Positions 21,701 to 28,883 of a DNA stretch of 64,000 nucleotides are shown piece after piece. The stretch covers positions 1,240,001-1,304,000 of the forward strand of contig JAPFFF010000016.1 of NCBI GenBank assembly GCA_039105265.1, in the 5' to 3' direction. Source of the DNA: Tritrichomonas musculus (lineage: Eukaryota > Parabasalia > Tritrichomonadida > Tritrichomonadidae). The notes under the pieces are model-generated. The model saw nothing but the letters and a program-made list of their open reading frames with translations. It did not search any database and was not told the DNA's origin. A program made the translations under genes and the position numbers. Positions within the stretch are counted from its first letter, which is position 1. Every line of letters starts with the position of its first letter.

Positions 21701-24700
21701 CTTGTACATTCGAAAGAAACACTGCTGATAGTAAAGCTTCAAATTCTGAATTGCTGTTTACTAATAAGTATAATGAAAAGGCTGAAGGAAGAGGAGGTGC
21801 AATCTATTTGAATCCAACATTTTCGCATAAAAATCAGCCTAGTGGAGATCAGAATCGATTCATGACTAGTGTTGAAATTGATGGTTGCACATTTACTTCA
21901 AATTCTGCATTTGATGGATTTGCTATTTTTATTGAAGGCGAAGATACTCAAACATCTTTTTCAATTGTTCAAAACAATTTCATTAATAACTACAGAAGTG
22001 ATGTTTTAACAAATAGTCCAGCTATTATCACATCAGAGATTTGTGACTCATCTTTCTCTGTTGATGGTATTTTAGCAAATAATAACCAATTTTCAAACGA
22101 TGTGGAAGGAATTTCTATATTGAAATCTTCTTGCGCACCTCCAACACAATCGCCAACAGAATCACCAACTCAGTCAGCAACAGAATCACCAACACAATCA
22201 GCAACAGAATCACCAACTCAGTCAGCAACAGAATCACCAACACAATCAGCAACAGAATCACCAACACAATCAGCAACAGAATCACCAACACAATCAGCAA
22301 CAGAATCACCAACGCAATCAGCAACAGAATCACCAACGCAATCAGCAACAGAATCACCAACACAATCAGCAACAGAATCTCCAACGCAATCAGCAACAGA
22401 ATCACCAACACAATCAGCAACAGAATCACCAACTCAGTCAGCAACAGAATCACCAACGCAATCAGCAACAGAATCACCAACTCAGTCAGCAACAGAATCA
22501 CCAACTCAGTCAGCAACAGAATCACCAACACAATCAGCAACAGAATCACCAACTCAGTCAGCAACAGAATCACCAACTCAGTCAGCAACAGAATCACCAA
22601 CTCAGTCAGCAACAGAATCACCAACTCAGTCAGCAACAGAATCACCAACACAATCAGCAACAGAATCACCAACTCAGTCAGCAACAGAATCACCAACACA
22701 ATCAGCAACAGAATCACCAACTCAGTCAGCAACAGAATCACCAACACAATCAGCAACAGAATCTCCAACTCAGTCAGCAACAGAATCACCAACACAATCA
22801 GCAACAGAATCACCAACACAATCAGCAACAGAATCTCCAACTCAGTCAGCAACAGAATCACCAACGCAATCAGCAACAGAATCACCAACTCAGTCAGCAA
22901 CAGAATCACCAACACAATCAGCAACAGAATCACCAACTCAGTCAGCAACAGAATCACCAACACAATCAGCAACAGAATCTCCAACTCAGTCAGCAACAGA
23001 ATCTCCAACTCAGTCAGCAACAGAATCACCAACGCAATCAGCAACAGAATCTCCAACTCAGTCAGCAACAGAATCTCCAACGCAATCAGCAACAGAATCA
23101 CCAACACAATCAGCAACAGAATCTCCAACTCAGTCAGCAACAGAATCACCAACGCAATCAGCAACAGAATCTCCAACTCAGTCAGCAACAGAATCTCCAA
23201 CTCAGTCAGCAACAGAATCACCAACACAATCAGCAACAGAATCACCAACTCAGTCAGCAACAGAATCTCCAACTCAGTCAGCAACAGAATCACCAACACA
23301 ATCAGCAACAGAATCACCAACACAATCAGCAACAGAATCACCAACACAATCAGCAACAGAATCACCAACTCAGTCAGCAACAGAATCACCAACGCAATCA
23401 GCAACAGAAAGTCCAAGTATGACACCATTACCATCAGCCACACCACAACGAACATACTATCCAGGAACAGTTAACACATATATTAATAGAAACATCACTG
23501 ATGGATCAGAGATTCCCACAGGACAAATTCAAGGAGGACAAGATAATATCAAACAAATCTCAGGATGCCGATTTAGTAATATTGGAGCACCGAATAACAG
23601 GAATTATTATATTCAAATCCATTCAGAAGTATTATTCTATGACAACATCTTTGAGAATGATGTTAATCCTACAGGAGACAGTGCTGGTGTCTTATGGCAA
23701 AATTATAATGGACGATTTACGATCACCAACTGCAAATTCATTCGAATTGCATCCAAAATGAGTAATGGATTTGTTATCAACACCAATTATAATTCTGGTA
23801 CAGCGAATAATCTTGAAATGATTATTGAAAAAAGTGAATTCATTGATTGTGGTAAACAAGGAGTTAACAAACCACTTATTGATGCACTCAATGATCGAGG
23901 AATCTTGAAATTCTACGAATGTAATTTCACATTCAGTAGTTCAGATATGACATTCAATATTCTGCAAACAAATAACAATGGTGCTCTCTTTGAAGGATGT
24001 CGATTCACTAGATGTGGAGATAACACGATTAAACTTGGTACCGGAAGTGCATCGAATCCAGAAGGAACATTCACATTCAAGAACAATTATATTACTATGA
24101 ATGAAGGTCGATTCATTCAAGCAGATAAACTTCGAAGTCAACCAATCATTGAGAATAACATATTCGAATCGATCACATTAACAAACAAATATTTGATTTC
24201 AATATCACATAATCAAGGAATGATTGAACTTGACAACAACACATTTTCACAAATAACTAGCAATGGAGAAACGAATTGTGATTGTGGAGGTTCATCTATT
24301 TCATTGACAAGTTCAAATTCAGATTACACTATTCGATATAATAACTGTAAATTTAATACAAACATTAATAATCATGAAAATGCACCAAACAATCATGGAG
24401 GAGCGATCCAAACAGGCTTTTCAAGTAATTCAGAAGCTAATTTTGAACTTATATCATGTGAATTTATAAATAACAATGTGAAAGGAGGTCATGGAGGAGG
24501 TGTTGCCATTCGAACATCAAAAACAATCAAAATTGAGAACTGTAAATTTGAAGATAACACAGCGAATAATGAAGGAGATACGAGTGGAAGCAAAGGATTT
24601 GGTGGTGCGATATATATCAGTACATCGTTCACATCGAATGATGAAGACAAATGCAGCACCAGCGTCATTATCAAAGGCTGTACATTAAACAACAACAAAG

Positions 24701-27700
24701 GATATCAAGGATATGGAATTTATTTGCAAGGTCAAATCAATTGTGATACCACAATAACTATCAACGATCAAAATGAATTCAATAACAATGTAGGTATTGT
24801 GCCACATCAGACAGGAGGATGCATTATTGCATCAGAAATCATCAGTATTAGTGAAGAAGAAATTGAAGAATCTAATTCATTTGGAGAAACAGGAGAGATC
24901 AAACACTTCCTTTATGTTGATTCCTTTGGTAATGAACTTCCTGACCCAACAGAAACGCCCACTGAAACACCAACAGAGAGTCCATCTCAATCACCAACAG
25001 AAAGTCCAAGTATGACACCATTACCATCAGCCACGCCACAACGAACATACTATCCAGGAACAGTTAACACATATATTAATAGAAACATCACTGATGGATC
25101 AGAGATTCCCACAGGACAAATTCAAGGAGGACAAGATAATATCAAACAAATCTCAGGATGCCGATTTAGTAATATTGGAGCACCGAATAACAGGAATTAT
25201 TATATTCAAATCCATTCAGAAGTATTATTCTATGACAACATCTTTGAGAATGATGCTAATCCTACAGGAGACAGTGCTGGTGTCTTATGGCAAAATTATA
25301 ATGGACGATTTACGATCACCAACTGCAAATTCATTCGAATTGCATCCAAAATGAGTAATGGATTTGTTATCAACACCAATTATAATTCTGGTACAGCGAA
25401 TAATCTTGAAATGATTATTGAAAAAAGTGAATTCATTGATTGTGGTAAACAAGGAGTTAACAAACCACTTATTGATGCACTCAATGATCGAGGAATCTTG
25501 AAATTCTACGAATGTAATTTCACATTCAGTAGTTCAGATATGACATTCAATATTCTGCAAACAAATAACAATGGTGCTCTCTTTGAAGGATGTCGATTCA
25601 CTAGATGTGGAGATAACACGATTAAACTTGGTACCGGAAGTGCATCGAATCCAGAAGGAACATTCACATTCAAGAACAATTATATTACTATGAATGAAGG
25701 TCGATTCATTCAAGCAGATAAACTTCGAAGTCAACCAATCATTGAGAATAACATATTCGAATCGATCACATTAACAAACAAATATTTGATTTCAATATCA
25801 CATAATCAAGGAATGATTGAACTTGACAACAACACATTTTCACAAATAACTAGCAATGGAGAAACGAATTGTGATTGTGGAGGTTCATCTATTTCATTGA
25901 CAAGTTCAAATTCAGATTACACCATTCGATATAATAACTGTAAATTTAATACAAACATTAATAATCATGAAAATGCACCAAACAATCATGGAGGAGCGAT
26001 CCAAATAGGCTTTTCAAGTAATTCAGAAGCTAATTTTGAACTTATATCATGTGAATTTATAAATAACAATGTGAAAGGAGGTCATGGAGGAGGTGTTGCC
26101 ATTCGAACATCAAAAACAATCAAAATTGAGAACTGTAAATTTGAAGATAACACAGCGAATAATGAAGGAGATACGAGTGGAAGCAAAGGATTTGGTGGTG
26201 CGATATATATCAGTACATCGTTCACATCGAATGATGAAGACAAATGCAGCACCAGCGTCATTATCAAAGGCTGTACATTAAACAACAACAAAGGATATCA
26301 AGGATATGGAATTTATTTGCAAGGTCAAATCAATTGTGATACCACAATAACTATCAACGATCAAAATGAATTCAATAACAATGTAGGTATTGTGCCACAT
26401 CAGACAGGAGGATGCATTATTGCATCAGAAATCATCAGTATTAGTGAAGAAGAAATTGAAGAATCTAATTCATTTGGAGAAACAGGAGAGATCAAACACT
26501 TCCTTTATGTTGATTCCTTTGGTAATGAACTTCCTGACCCAACAGAAACGCCCACTGAAACACCAACAGAGAGTCCATCTCAATCACCAACAGAATCACC
26601 AACGCAATCAGCAACAGAATCACCAACACAATCAGCAACAGAATCTCCAACTCAGTCAGTAACAGAATCACCAACACAATCAGCAACAGAATCACCAACG
26701 CAGTCAGCAACAGAATCACCAACACAATCAGCAACAGAATCACCAACACAATCAGCAACAGAATCACCAACACAATCAGCAACAGAATCACCAACACAAT
26801 CAGCAACAGAATCACCAACGCAATCAGCAGCAGAATCACCTAGTGAAACTCCAACTGAATTAGTTACTCAATCACCAACTGAGCATGTAACTGAACAAGT
26901 TACTCAGCCTCCAACCAAATCTGAAGATTTGCCAGATATCATTGTCGTTAATCCTGAAGACACTACGGATAATCGTTATGAGTTGATAGTCAACGATTCA
27001 TCTTTGGTTCAAGTTCATATTAATGTTTCAAACTTTACAGGCATCGACAATACAGGCAATGGTGGTGCTATTCATCTTGTTAACACCAGCCTTGAATGTG
27101 AAAACGTGAATTTCTCTAGTTGTACAACAACTCAAGGTGGTGGTGGTGCTATTTATATAGACAACACTTACGAAACCAAGAATCCAATTACTCTTATTAA
27201 TCTCAGTTTCACTGAATGCAAAGCTGAATACGGTGGTGCTGTCTACATTCATTGCAGCTCCAAGAAAGACAAAGTGTTAATCATGTATTGTATATTCACA
27301 AGCAATCTTGCAAATGGCGTTGAAGGAAGTGGAAAGAAATTTGGTGGAAGTGCAATTTATCTTTCTGCACGTAAAGGAAGACTAAAGTCTAACAATTTCA
27401 TCGACAACAATGGTGACATTACAGTTAAAATTGTCAATGATTTTGATGATGAAAACAAAGACAAATTGTCTCTTCTTGAAGTGTCGGAATGTGACTTCAA
27501 GGCTGCGAAAGATTCAAAGAATAGCTTGTATTACTTACGTGGAAATCACGGATCAAAGCTTCAATTGAATGATTGCACTTTCTCAGGTGATTTGAAGCAA
27601 GGCTCTCATCATATCGATGGAAAGGAGATTGCTGAGAATTCGCCTAAACTTATGATTAAGAATTGCTTGATTTCTGATGATGATAGGAAGACTTCAAGCT

Positions 27701-27936
27701 CGCTTAGTCTCTTATCAGAAGACATGAAGAGCCAAATTTTAACCAATGAGAAATCATCACACGATGAAAGAATGGAATCCTTGTCCAAGACATGGAAGAT
27801 CGTCACGATTCCAATCGTGGCACTAATATTGGTATCATTTGCTATTATTTACATAATAAAGAAGAGTTCAAGTGACCAAGACGAAGAAGAGGAAGAAGAA
27901 GACATTGGAATGCAAAATGATACTTTTGTTCTCTAA
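15790..27936 (+). CDS. Giant Pmp-like surface protein (right-handed beta-helix, minisatellite stalk, C-terminal anchor)
   Basis: A single 4,048-codon frame. Residues 30-48 (SMLIFIIFFGILSY) form an N-terminal hydrophobic segment; Met14 is an alternative start that gives a more usual signal peptide. Residues ~100-2110 are parallel beta-helix coils full of trichomonad/chlamydial Pmp signatures: repeated FxxC, GGAI/GGGF, NCTF, FxxN, as in GGAIYVNNQKVTISKCTF. Three ~1.6-1.8-kb units are recognisable by FKGG(D/N)PYWAS-type blocks near 17040, 18810 and 20370. Then come the TESPTQSA stalk, two near-identical 531-residue helix domains, a second short stalk and a final helix domain. A membrane segment (VTIPIVALILVSFAIIYII, about 4003-4023) precedes a 25-residue acidic tail (DEEEEEED). 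Expected location is the cell surface with the helices outside, by analogy with trichomonad Pmp proteins; adhesion is inferred only. Confidence 0.9.
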   Translation: MVINIFIREKYEDMAIDFQKQHQPRIIKFFCDYSMLIFIIFFGILSYPNSKSSNKYKKSKINREFNQKKLDLNNYPNFVSFDSVESKNQNKLLDNERFIDDYSNKETSNEQLTLIIDDTVSYDRISNSKFIDCTLNEGETHLFVVKKKFTFEDIEFSFPNTNIGAIKIDCSEKVTITNCKFTGCAVSNGLGSAIFVSPTSQKATEESAFIYEFTGLTITQSQADGFAIYIDNNHQSFLIQGGTFNFNQVTGNCGGIKLINIEKVEISKCTFSNVGNSGAVNYVHNDIDEAYSIDVEECTFTECSGRVVQIDVKTGISDHISLLNNHYERCKKGDSDSIIFGITETSNSILLTAKNNVLQNSQTSGYTVQFSLNASPDNLDPIIFEDNTINFDDANNAGHGILVMQSNRDITIRNCTFKHVFKGGDPYWASTIIADKFRNVVIEDCKFNDCGINNAGNVICIYTQVTKCRIENCNIYFSILGENTCGSAVSSYIDNMQIIGNTFERCNTNSLRIDKGNSGDQFELVNNYFKGCDRGDIIGFINKLSRTPIIQGNIFEKNTNGRAFIFKCDSNVGSIIFENNTFKEHKCNSGGFGGDIDADNKAIDITFLDCKFIDNEQGTNGGGFNCNDNLKQYKITFTGCTFSNNKANGNGGALFLNSNQENTITGCTFEGNSANSREGGAIYVNNQKVTISKCTFSQNKASTGQAICVGNVDAQIIINQESSFISNMNEEVTNDQYMIVLRNADIELANVEFRCPSVNGKQSYPILFESSSQTKANFQNVASHDSPLLVIPSAQTNFVPLSSLSFLNCQGNEFIIQNFNPNFEITDSVIQYDNGATNTFGGIQILSIGSASIINTRFINVNKDSIINYNHANKATSDNSLKIEGCRFENCVGCCCYLSVESESLDSIQINDCTFDSCKKINYKTVAVGASQTSDSISLTVDNCQFNNCGQGQSEVYIFYWEVNKAANDGGELTFNNNKFHFDSLDQACVAFRILQEGKRVTFHNCSFDNSPNSKSSPWETTISANRLSNIDIDQCTFTECGHGGNVIVIESGVSKSTIQNSTIEFASSNQCASGISSYIDNIALIGNRIFRCNENSIRIQCKENNDQFQLIENYFTGCNNGYIIGIYGKFSQEPIIRGNTFEKNQNLWKVSFDIKCNSNVNKIIFEDNTFKEHQSSLGGFGGQISADNGALELDFLNCKFINNEQNSEGGGFQSNNKLNRFKLTFTGCVFTNNIAKGKGGGLTINTNQDVTISGCTFNGNKATDVNENTKGEGGAIYIYENTEQNERRITIQNCHYENNKADNGCSIMSNSKKILNIDSCTFIHTESPLSTNRIDVVTYSSTVLFGYNTIDFSAITEELGLIKIANVGDIKIFDSKFKQVKANGVVSYNANAQGTSSNSFTVEECIFEDCKGVCCYMNIVSGSLEKVNMNLNVFDKCQNNNLDATSIFITQTADSISLDILNNTFSNCPVSRTNTYTLSLTFNRAADGINAILFKDNTISFDDPYKAAQGMFIRQSNREIIIQNCSFKHCFKGGNPYWASSIIAEEVSNIVVEECKFNDCGINNGGNIINIYSTVTKGRVENCYFYHTTNENEKCGSGIATYVDNMAIVGNTFIRCAADTVRIQGKEQGDKLELIDNYFTECARGNIIGLYSKFSQTPTISGNVFEKNQNSGVVMFVFKCNSNVEEMIFENNTFKEHVSKYGGFGGEIHTDRNSIKVTFLNCKFINNEGNKAGGGFNTNDNLNKAVLTFTGCIFSDNRVDGNGGGLLINSPYDVTIEGCEFLRNDCTNGNGGGLYVSSDNSITVSSCIFDDCSGSDARCFSITSKASVTFDNNVIQNMKASGENGYFGSINYPTDTSEFVLNNVSFIDNKCDSLYGGGAGLKLTNSGKILFKDCKFIRNSAVQNTNAQRPVNDGDSSYYNGDGGGIQYGYSEAFYNVDIEFNGCHFEENKAFRHGGAIAIQTLKSVIIKSCTFERNTADSKASNSELLFTNKYNEKAEGRGGAIYLNPTFSHKNQPSGDQNRFMTSVEIDGCTFTSNSAFDGFAIFIEGEDTQTSFSIVQNNFINNYRSDVLTNSPAIITSEICDSSFSVDGILANNNQFSNDVEGISILKSSCAPPTQSPTESPTQSATESPTQSATESPTQSATESPTQSATESPTQSATESPTQSATESPTQSATESPTQSATESPTQSATESPTQSATESPTQSATESPTQSATESPTQSATESPTQSATESPTQSATESPTQSATESPTQSATESPTQSATESPTQSATESPTQSATESPTQSATESPTQSATESPTQSATESPTQSATESPTQSATESPTQSATESPTQSATESPTQSATESPTQSATESPTQSATESPTQSATESPTQSATESPTQSATESPTQSATESPTQSATESPTQSATESPTQSATESPTQSATESPTQSATESPTQSATESPTQSATESPTQSATESPTQSATESPTQSATESPTQSATESPTQSATESPTQSATESPTQSATESPTQSATESPTQSATESPTQSATESPTQSATESPSMTPLPSATPQRTYYPGTVNTYINRNITDGSEIPTGQIQGGQDNIKQISGCRFSNIGAPNNRNYYIQIHSEVLFYDNIFENDVNPTGDSAGVLWQNYNGRFTITNCKFIRIASKMSNGFVINTNYNSGTANNLEMIIEKSEFIDCGKQGVNKPLIDALNDRGILKFYECNFTFSSSDMTFNILQTNNNGALFEGCRFTRCGDNTIKLGTGSASNPEGTFTFKNNYITMNEGRFIQADKLRSQPIIENNIFESITLTNKYLISISHNQGMIELDNNTFSQITSNGETNCDCGGSSISLTSSNSDYTIRYNNCKFNTNINNHENAPNNHGGAIQTGFSSNSEANFELISCEFINNNVKGGHGGGVAIRTSKTIKIENCKFEDNTANNEGDTSGSKGFGGAIYISTSFTSNDEDKCSTSVIIKGCTLNNNKGYQGYGIYLQGQINCDTTITINDQNEFNNNVGIVPHQTGGCIIASEIISISEEEIEESNSFGETGEIKHFLYVDSFGNELPDPTETPTETPTESPSQSPTESPSMTPLPSATPQRTYYPGTVNTYINRNITDGSEIPTGQIQGGQDNIKQISGCRFSNIGAPNNRNYYIQIHSEVLFYDNIFENDANPTGDSAGVLWQNYNGRFTITNCKFIRIASKMSNGFVINTNYNSGTANNLEMIIEKSEFIDCGKQGVNKPLIDALNDRGILKFYECNFTFSSSDMTFNILQTNNNGALFEGCRFTRCGDNTIKLGTGSASNPEGTFTFKNNYITMNEGRFIQADKLRSQPIIENNIFESITLTNKYLISISHNQGMIELDNNTFSQITSNGETNCDCGGSSISLTSSNSDYTIRYNNCKFNTNINNHENAPNNHGGAIQIGFSSNSEANFELISCEFINNNVKGGHGGGVAIRTSKTIKIENCKFEDNTANNEGDTSGSKGFGGAIYISTSFTSNDEDKCSTSVIIKGCTLNNNKGYQGYGIYLQGQINCDTTITINDQNEFNNNVGIVPHQTGGCIIASEIISISEEEIEESNSFGETGEIKHFLYVDSFGNELPDPTETPTETPTESPSQSPTESPTQSATESPTQSATESPTQSVTESPTQSATESPTQSATESPTQSATESPTQSATESPTQSATESPTQSATESPTQSAAESPSETPTELVTQSPTEHVTEQVTQPPTKSEDLPDIIVVNPEDTTDNRYELIVNDSSLVQVHINVSNFTGIDNTGNGGAIHLVNTSLECENVNFSSCTTTQGGGGAIYIDNTYETKNPITLINLSFTECKAEYGGAVYIHCSSKKDKVLIMYCIFTSNLANGVEGSGKKFGGSAIYLSARKGRLKSNNFIDNNGDITVKIVNDFDDENKDKLSLLEVSECDFKAAKDSKNSLYYLRGNHGSKLQLNDCTFSGDLKQGSHHIDGKEIAENSPKLMIKNCLISDDDRKTSSSLSLLSEDMKSQILTNEKSSHDERMESLSKTWKIVTIPIVALILVSFAIIYIIKKSSSDQDEEEEEEDIGMQNDTFVL
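22140..23406 (+). repeat. 24-bp minisatellite, ~52 copies, encoding TESPTQSA
   Basis: Each unit encodes eight residues rich in Ser, Thr and Pro, a likely O-glycosylated extended stalk. Units differ by synonymous changes only: Thr-Gln is ACT CAG, ACA CAA or ACG CAA, and Ser before Pro is TCA or TCT. In this array ACT always goes with CAG, and ACA or ACG with CAA. Because the period is a multiple of three and lacks stops, a second plus-strand frame and a minus-strand frame are also open across it; these are shadows. Confidence 0.95.
23407..26592 (+). repeat. Tandem duplication, two copies of 1,593 bp
   Basis: Copy 1 is 23407-24999 and copy 2 is 25000-26592. Each encodes a 531-residue beta-helix domain, from ESPSMTPLPSATPQ to the ESPSQSPTE linker. 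Only a few differences were seen (Val/Ala near the start, Thr/Ile in GGAIQ(T/I)GFSS, one or two silent sites), so the duplication is very recent or maintained by conversion. Confidence 0.95.
26582..26834 (+). repeat. Second TESPTQSA minisatellite array, ~10 copies
   Basis: The same 24-bp unit as the larger array, reached after the second 1,593-bp copy. One unit (near 26695) carries ACG CAG, a combination absent from the first array. One reads SVTE and the last SAAE instead of SATE. Confidence 0.9.
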
Positions 27937-28168
27937 ATAGTTGGATTAGAGAACTTTTTTAGGACAATTTATGTCCCTTTTAATTAATTAGCTTTAATTA
28001 ATACTAATTAAATTTTAATTTATTATTTTTTTATATATATTTTTCAAATGATTCAATTTGAATATAATTTACATCCAATCTGACAGGAAGATTGCCCATT
28101 GATAGATAGAACGAAGCATATGTAAGTATATATTGTTCTTCTATCAATTCGAAAATAATTAAATATTA
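27937..28168. other. Short AT-rich spacer after the Pmp-like gene
   Basis: Runs from the stop codon to the MITE. A short direct echo of the end of the gene (AGAGAACTTTTTTAGG, after TTCTCTAA) could form a weak hairpin just after the stop. Nothing else was seen. Confidence 0.4.
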
Positions 28169-28507
28169 ACGTGCTTTCAATAGACCCGGAGCATTTCAGT
28201 AGACCCTGAGCACTAAATTTTATTTTTATTATTTTTCATACAATTTAATTATTTTATTTAATATTTGATGATAAATTATATAAAAATTATTATTTTACAT
28301 TATAATTTTTGTTAAATATTATTTGTTTTACTTTTTTGATTTGGAGATATTTGTAAAATAGTGAAAAATAAAAAAAATTCTGATCGAAATATTTCTGATC
28401 ATATTTGGTTTTCTTTTTTATAAAAAACGATCAAATCATGGCCAATTTATGCTAAATTGACCTTGCTCCGGGTCTACTGAAATGCTCCGGGTCTATTGAA
28501 AGCACGT
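28169..28507. mobile_element. 339-bp MITE with 44-bp inverted repeats
   Basis: Ends of 44 bp (28169-28212 and 28464-28507) are inverted copies with one mismatch, starting ACGTGCTTTCAATAGACCCG. Each contains two direct copies of TTTCARTAGACCCGGAGCA. TA lies directly outside both ends (28167-28168 and 28508-28509). The centre is AT-rich and noncoding. TA target and TIRs suggest a non-autonomous Tc1/mariner-type element, with no autonomous partner in the window. Confidence 0.8.
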
Positions 28508-28517
28508 TATTATTATT

Positions 28518-28704
28518 ACAGCCGTTTAGGAAATAGATTAGCAACGATCATTTTACATTCAATTTCAAAAATAACAAAATACGATTTTTTTAGAGAACAA
28601 AGGAGTATGAACCTTATTTTATTATTACAAAGAGTTATATATCTAATAATAAATATAACTATGGTGATTAATTTAACAAAGAATATTCTATTTCCTAAAC
28701 GTCC
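28518..28704. repeat. Inverted repeat GTTTAGGAAATAGA / reverse, ~187 bp
   Basis: CGTTTAGGAAATAGATT at about 28522 pairs with ATTCTATTTCCTAAACG at 28684-28700. A longer form of the same end (CAGCCGTTTAGGAA) recurs in opposite orientation at 39109-39123. Possibly the ends of another small element abutting the MITE; the sequence between is noncoding. Confidence 0.45.
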
Positions 28705-28883
28705 GAAATATTGTATTTGTTTTAGATGAAATAAAACCTAAATTTAGCACTTATACTAAATGTTTATTCACCATTCCAATACATTTTATTGATGATTATA
28801 CTTATAAGTAAATTATCAGAATTGCTGATACTTTAAAATTACATTTGAATATTTGTTATATATATAATTTTTTATTTATAAAT

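Noticed and set aside
22140-23406. CRISPR-like array
   Set aside because: Units are contiguous 24-bp coding repeats with no spacers, inside a eukaryotic surface-protein gene.
22115-23474. Long open frames on the minus strand (~446 codons) and in a second plus frame across the minisatellite
   Set aside because: A 24-bp repeat without stops stays open in extra frames automatically; these translations are pure low-complexity repeats with no start context.
24489-26291. Paired ORFs at 24.5 and 26.1 kb, both strands
   Set aside because: Exact duplicates caused by the 1,593-bp duplication and lying out of frame within the Pmp-like gene.
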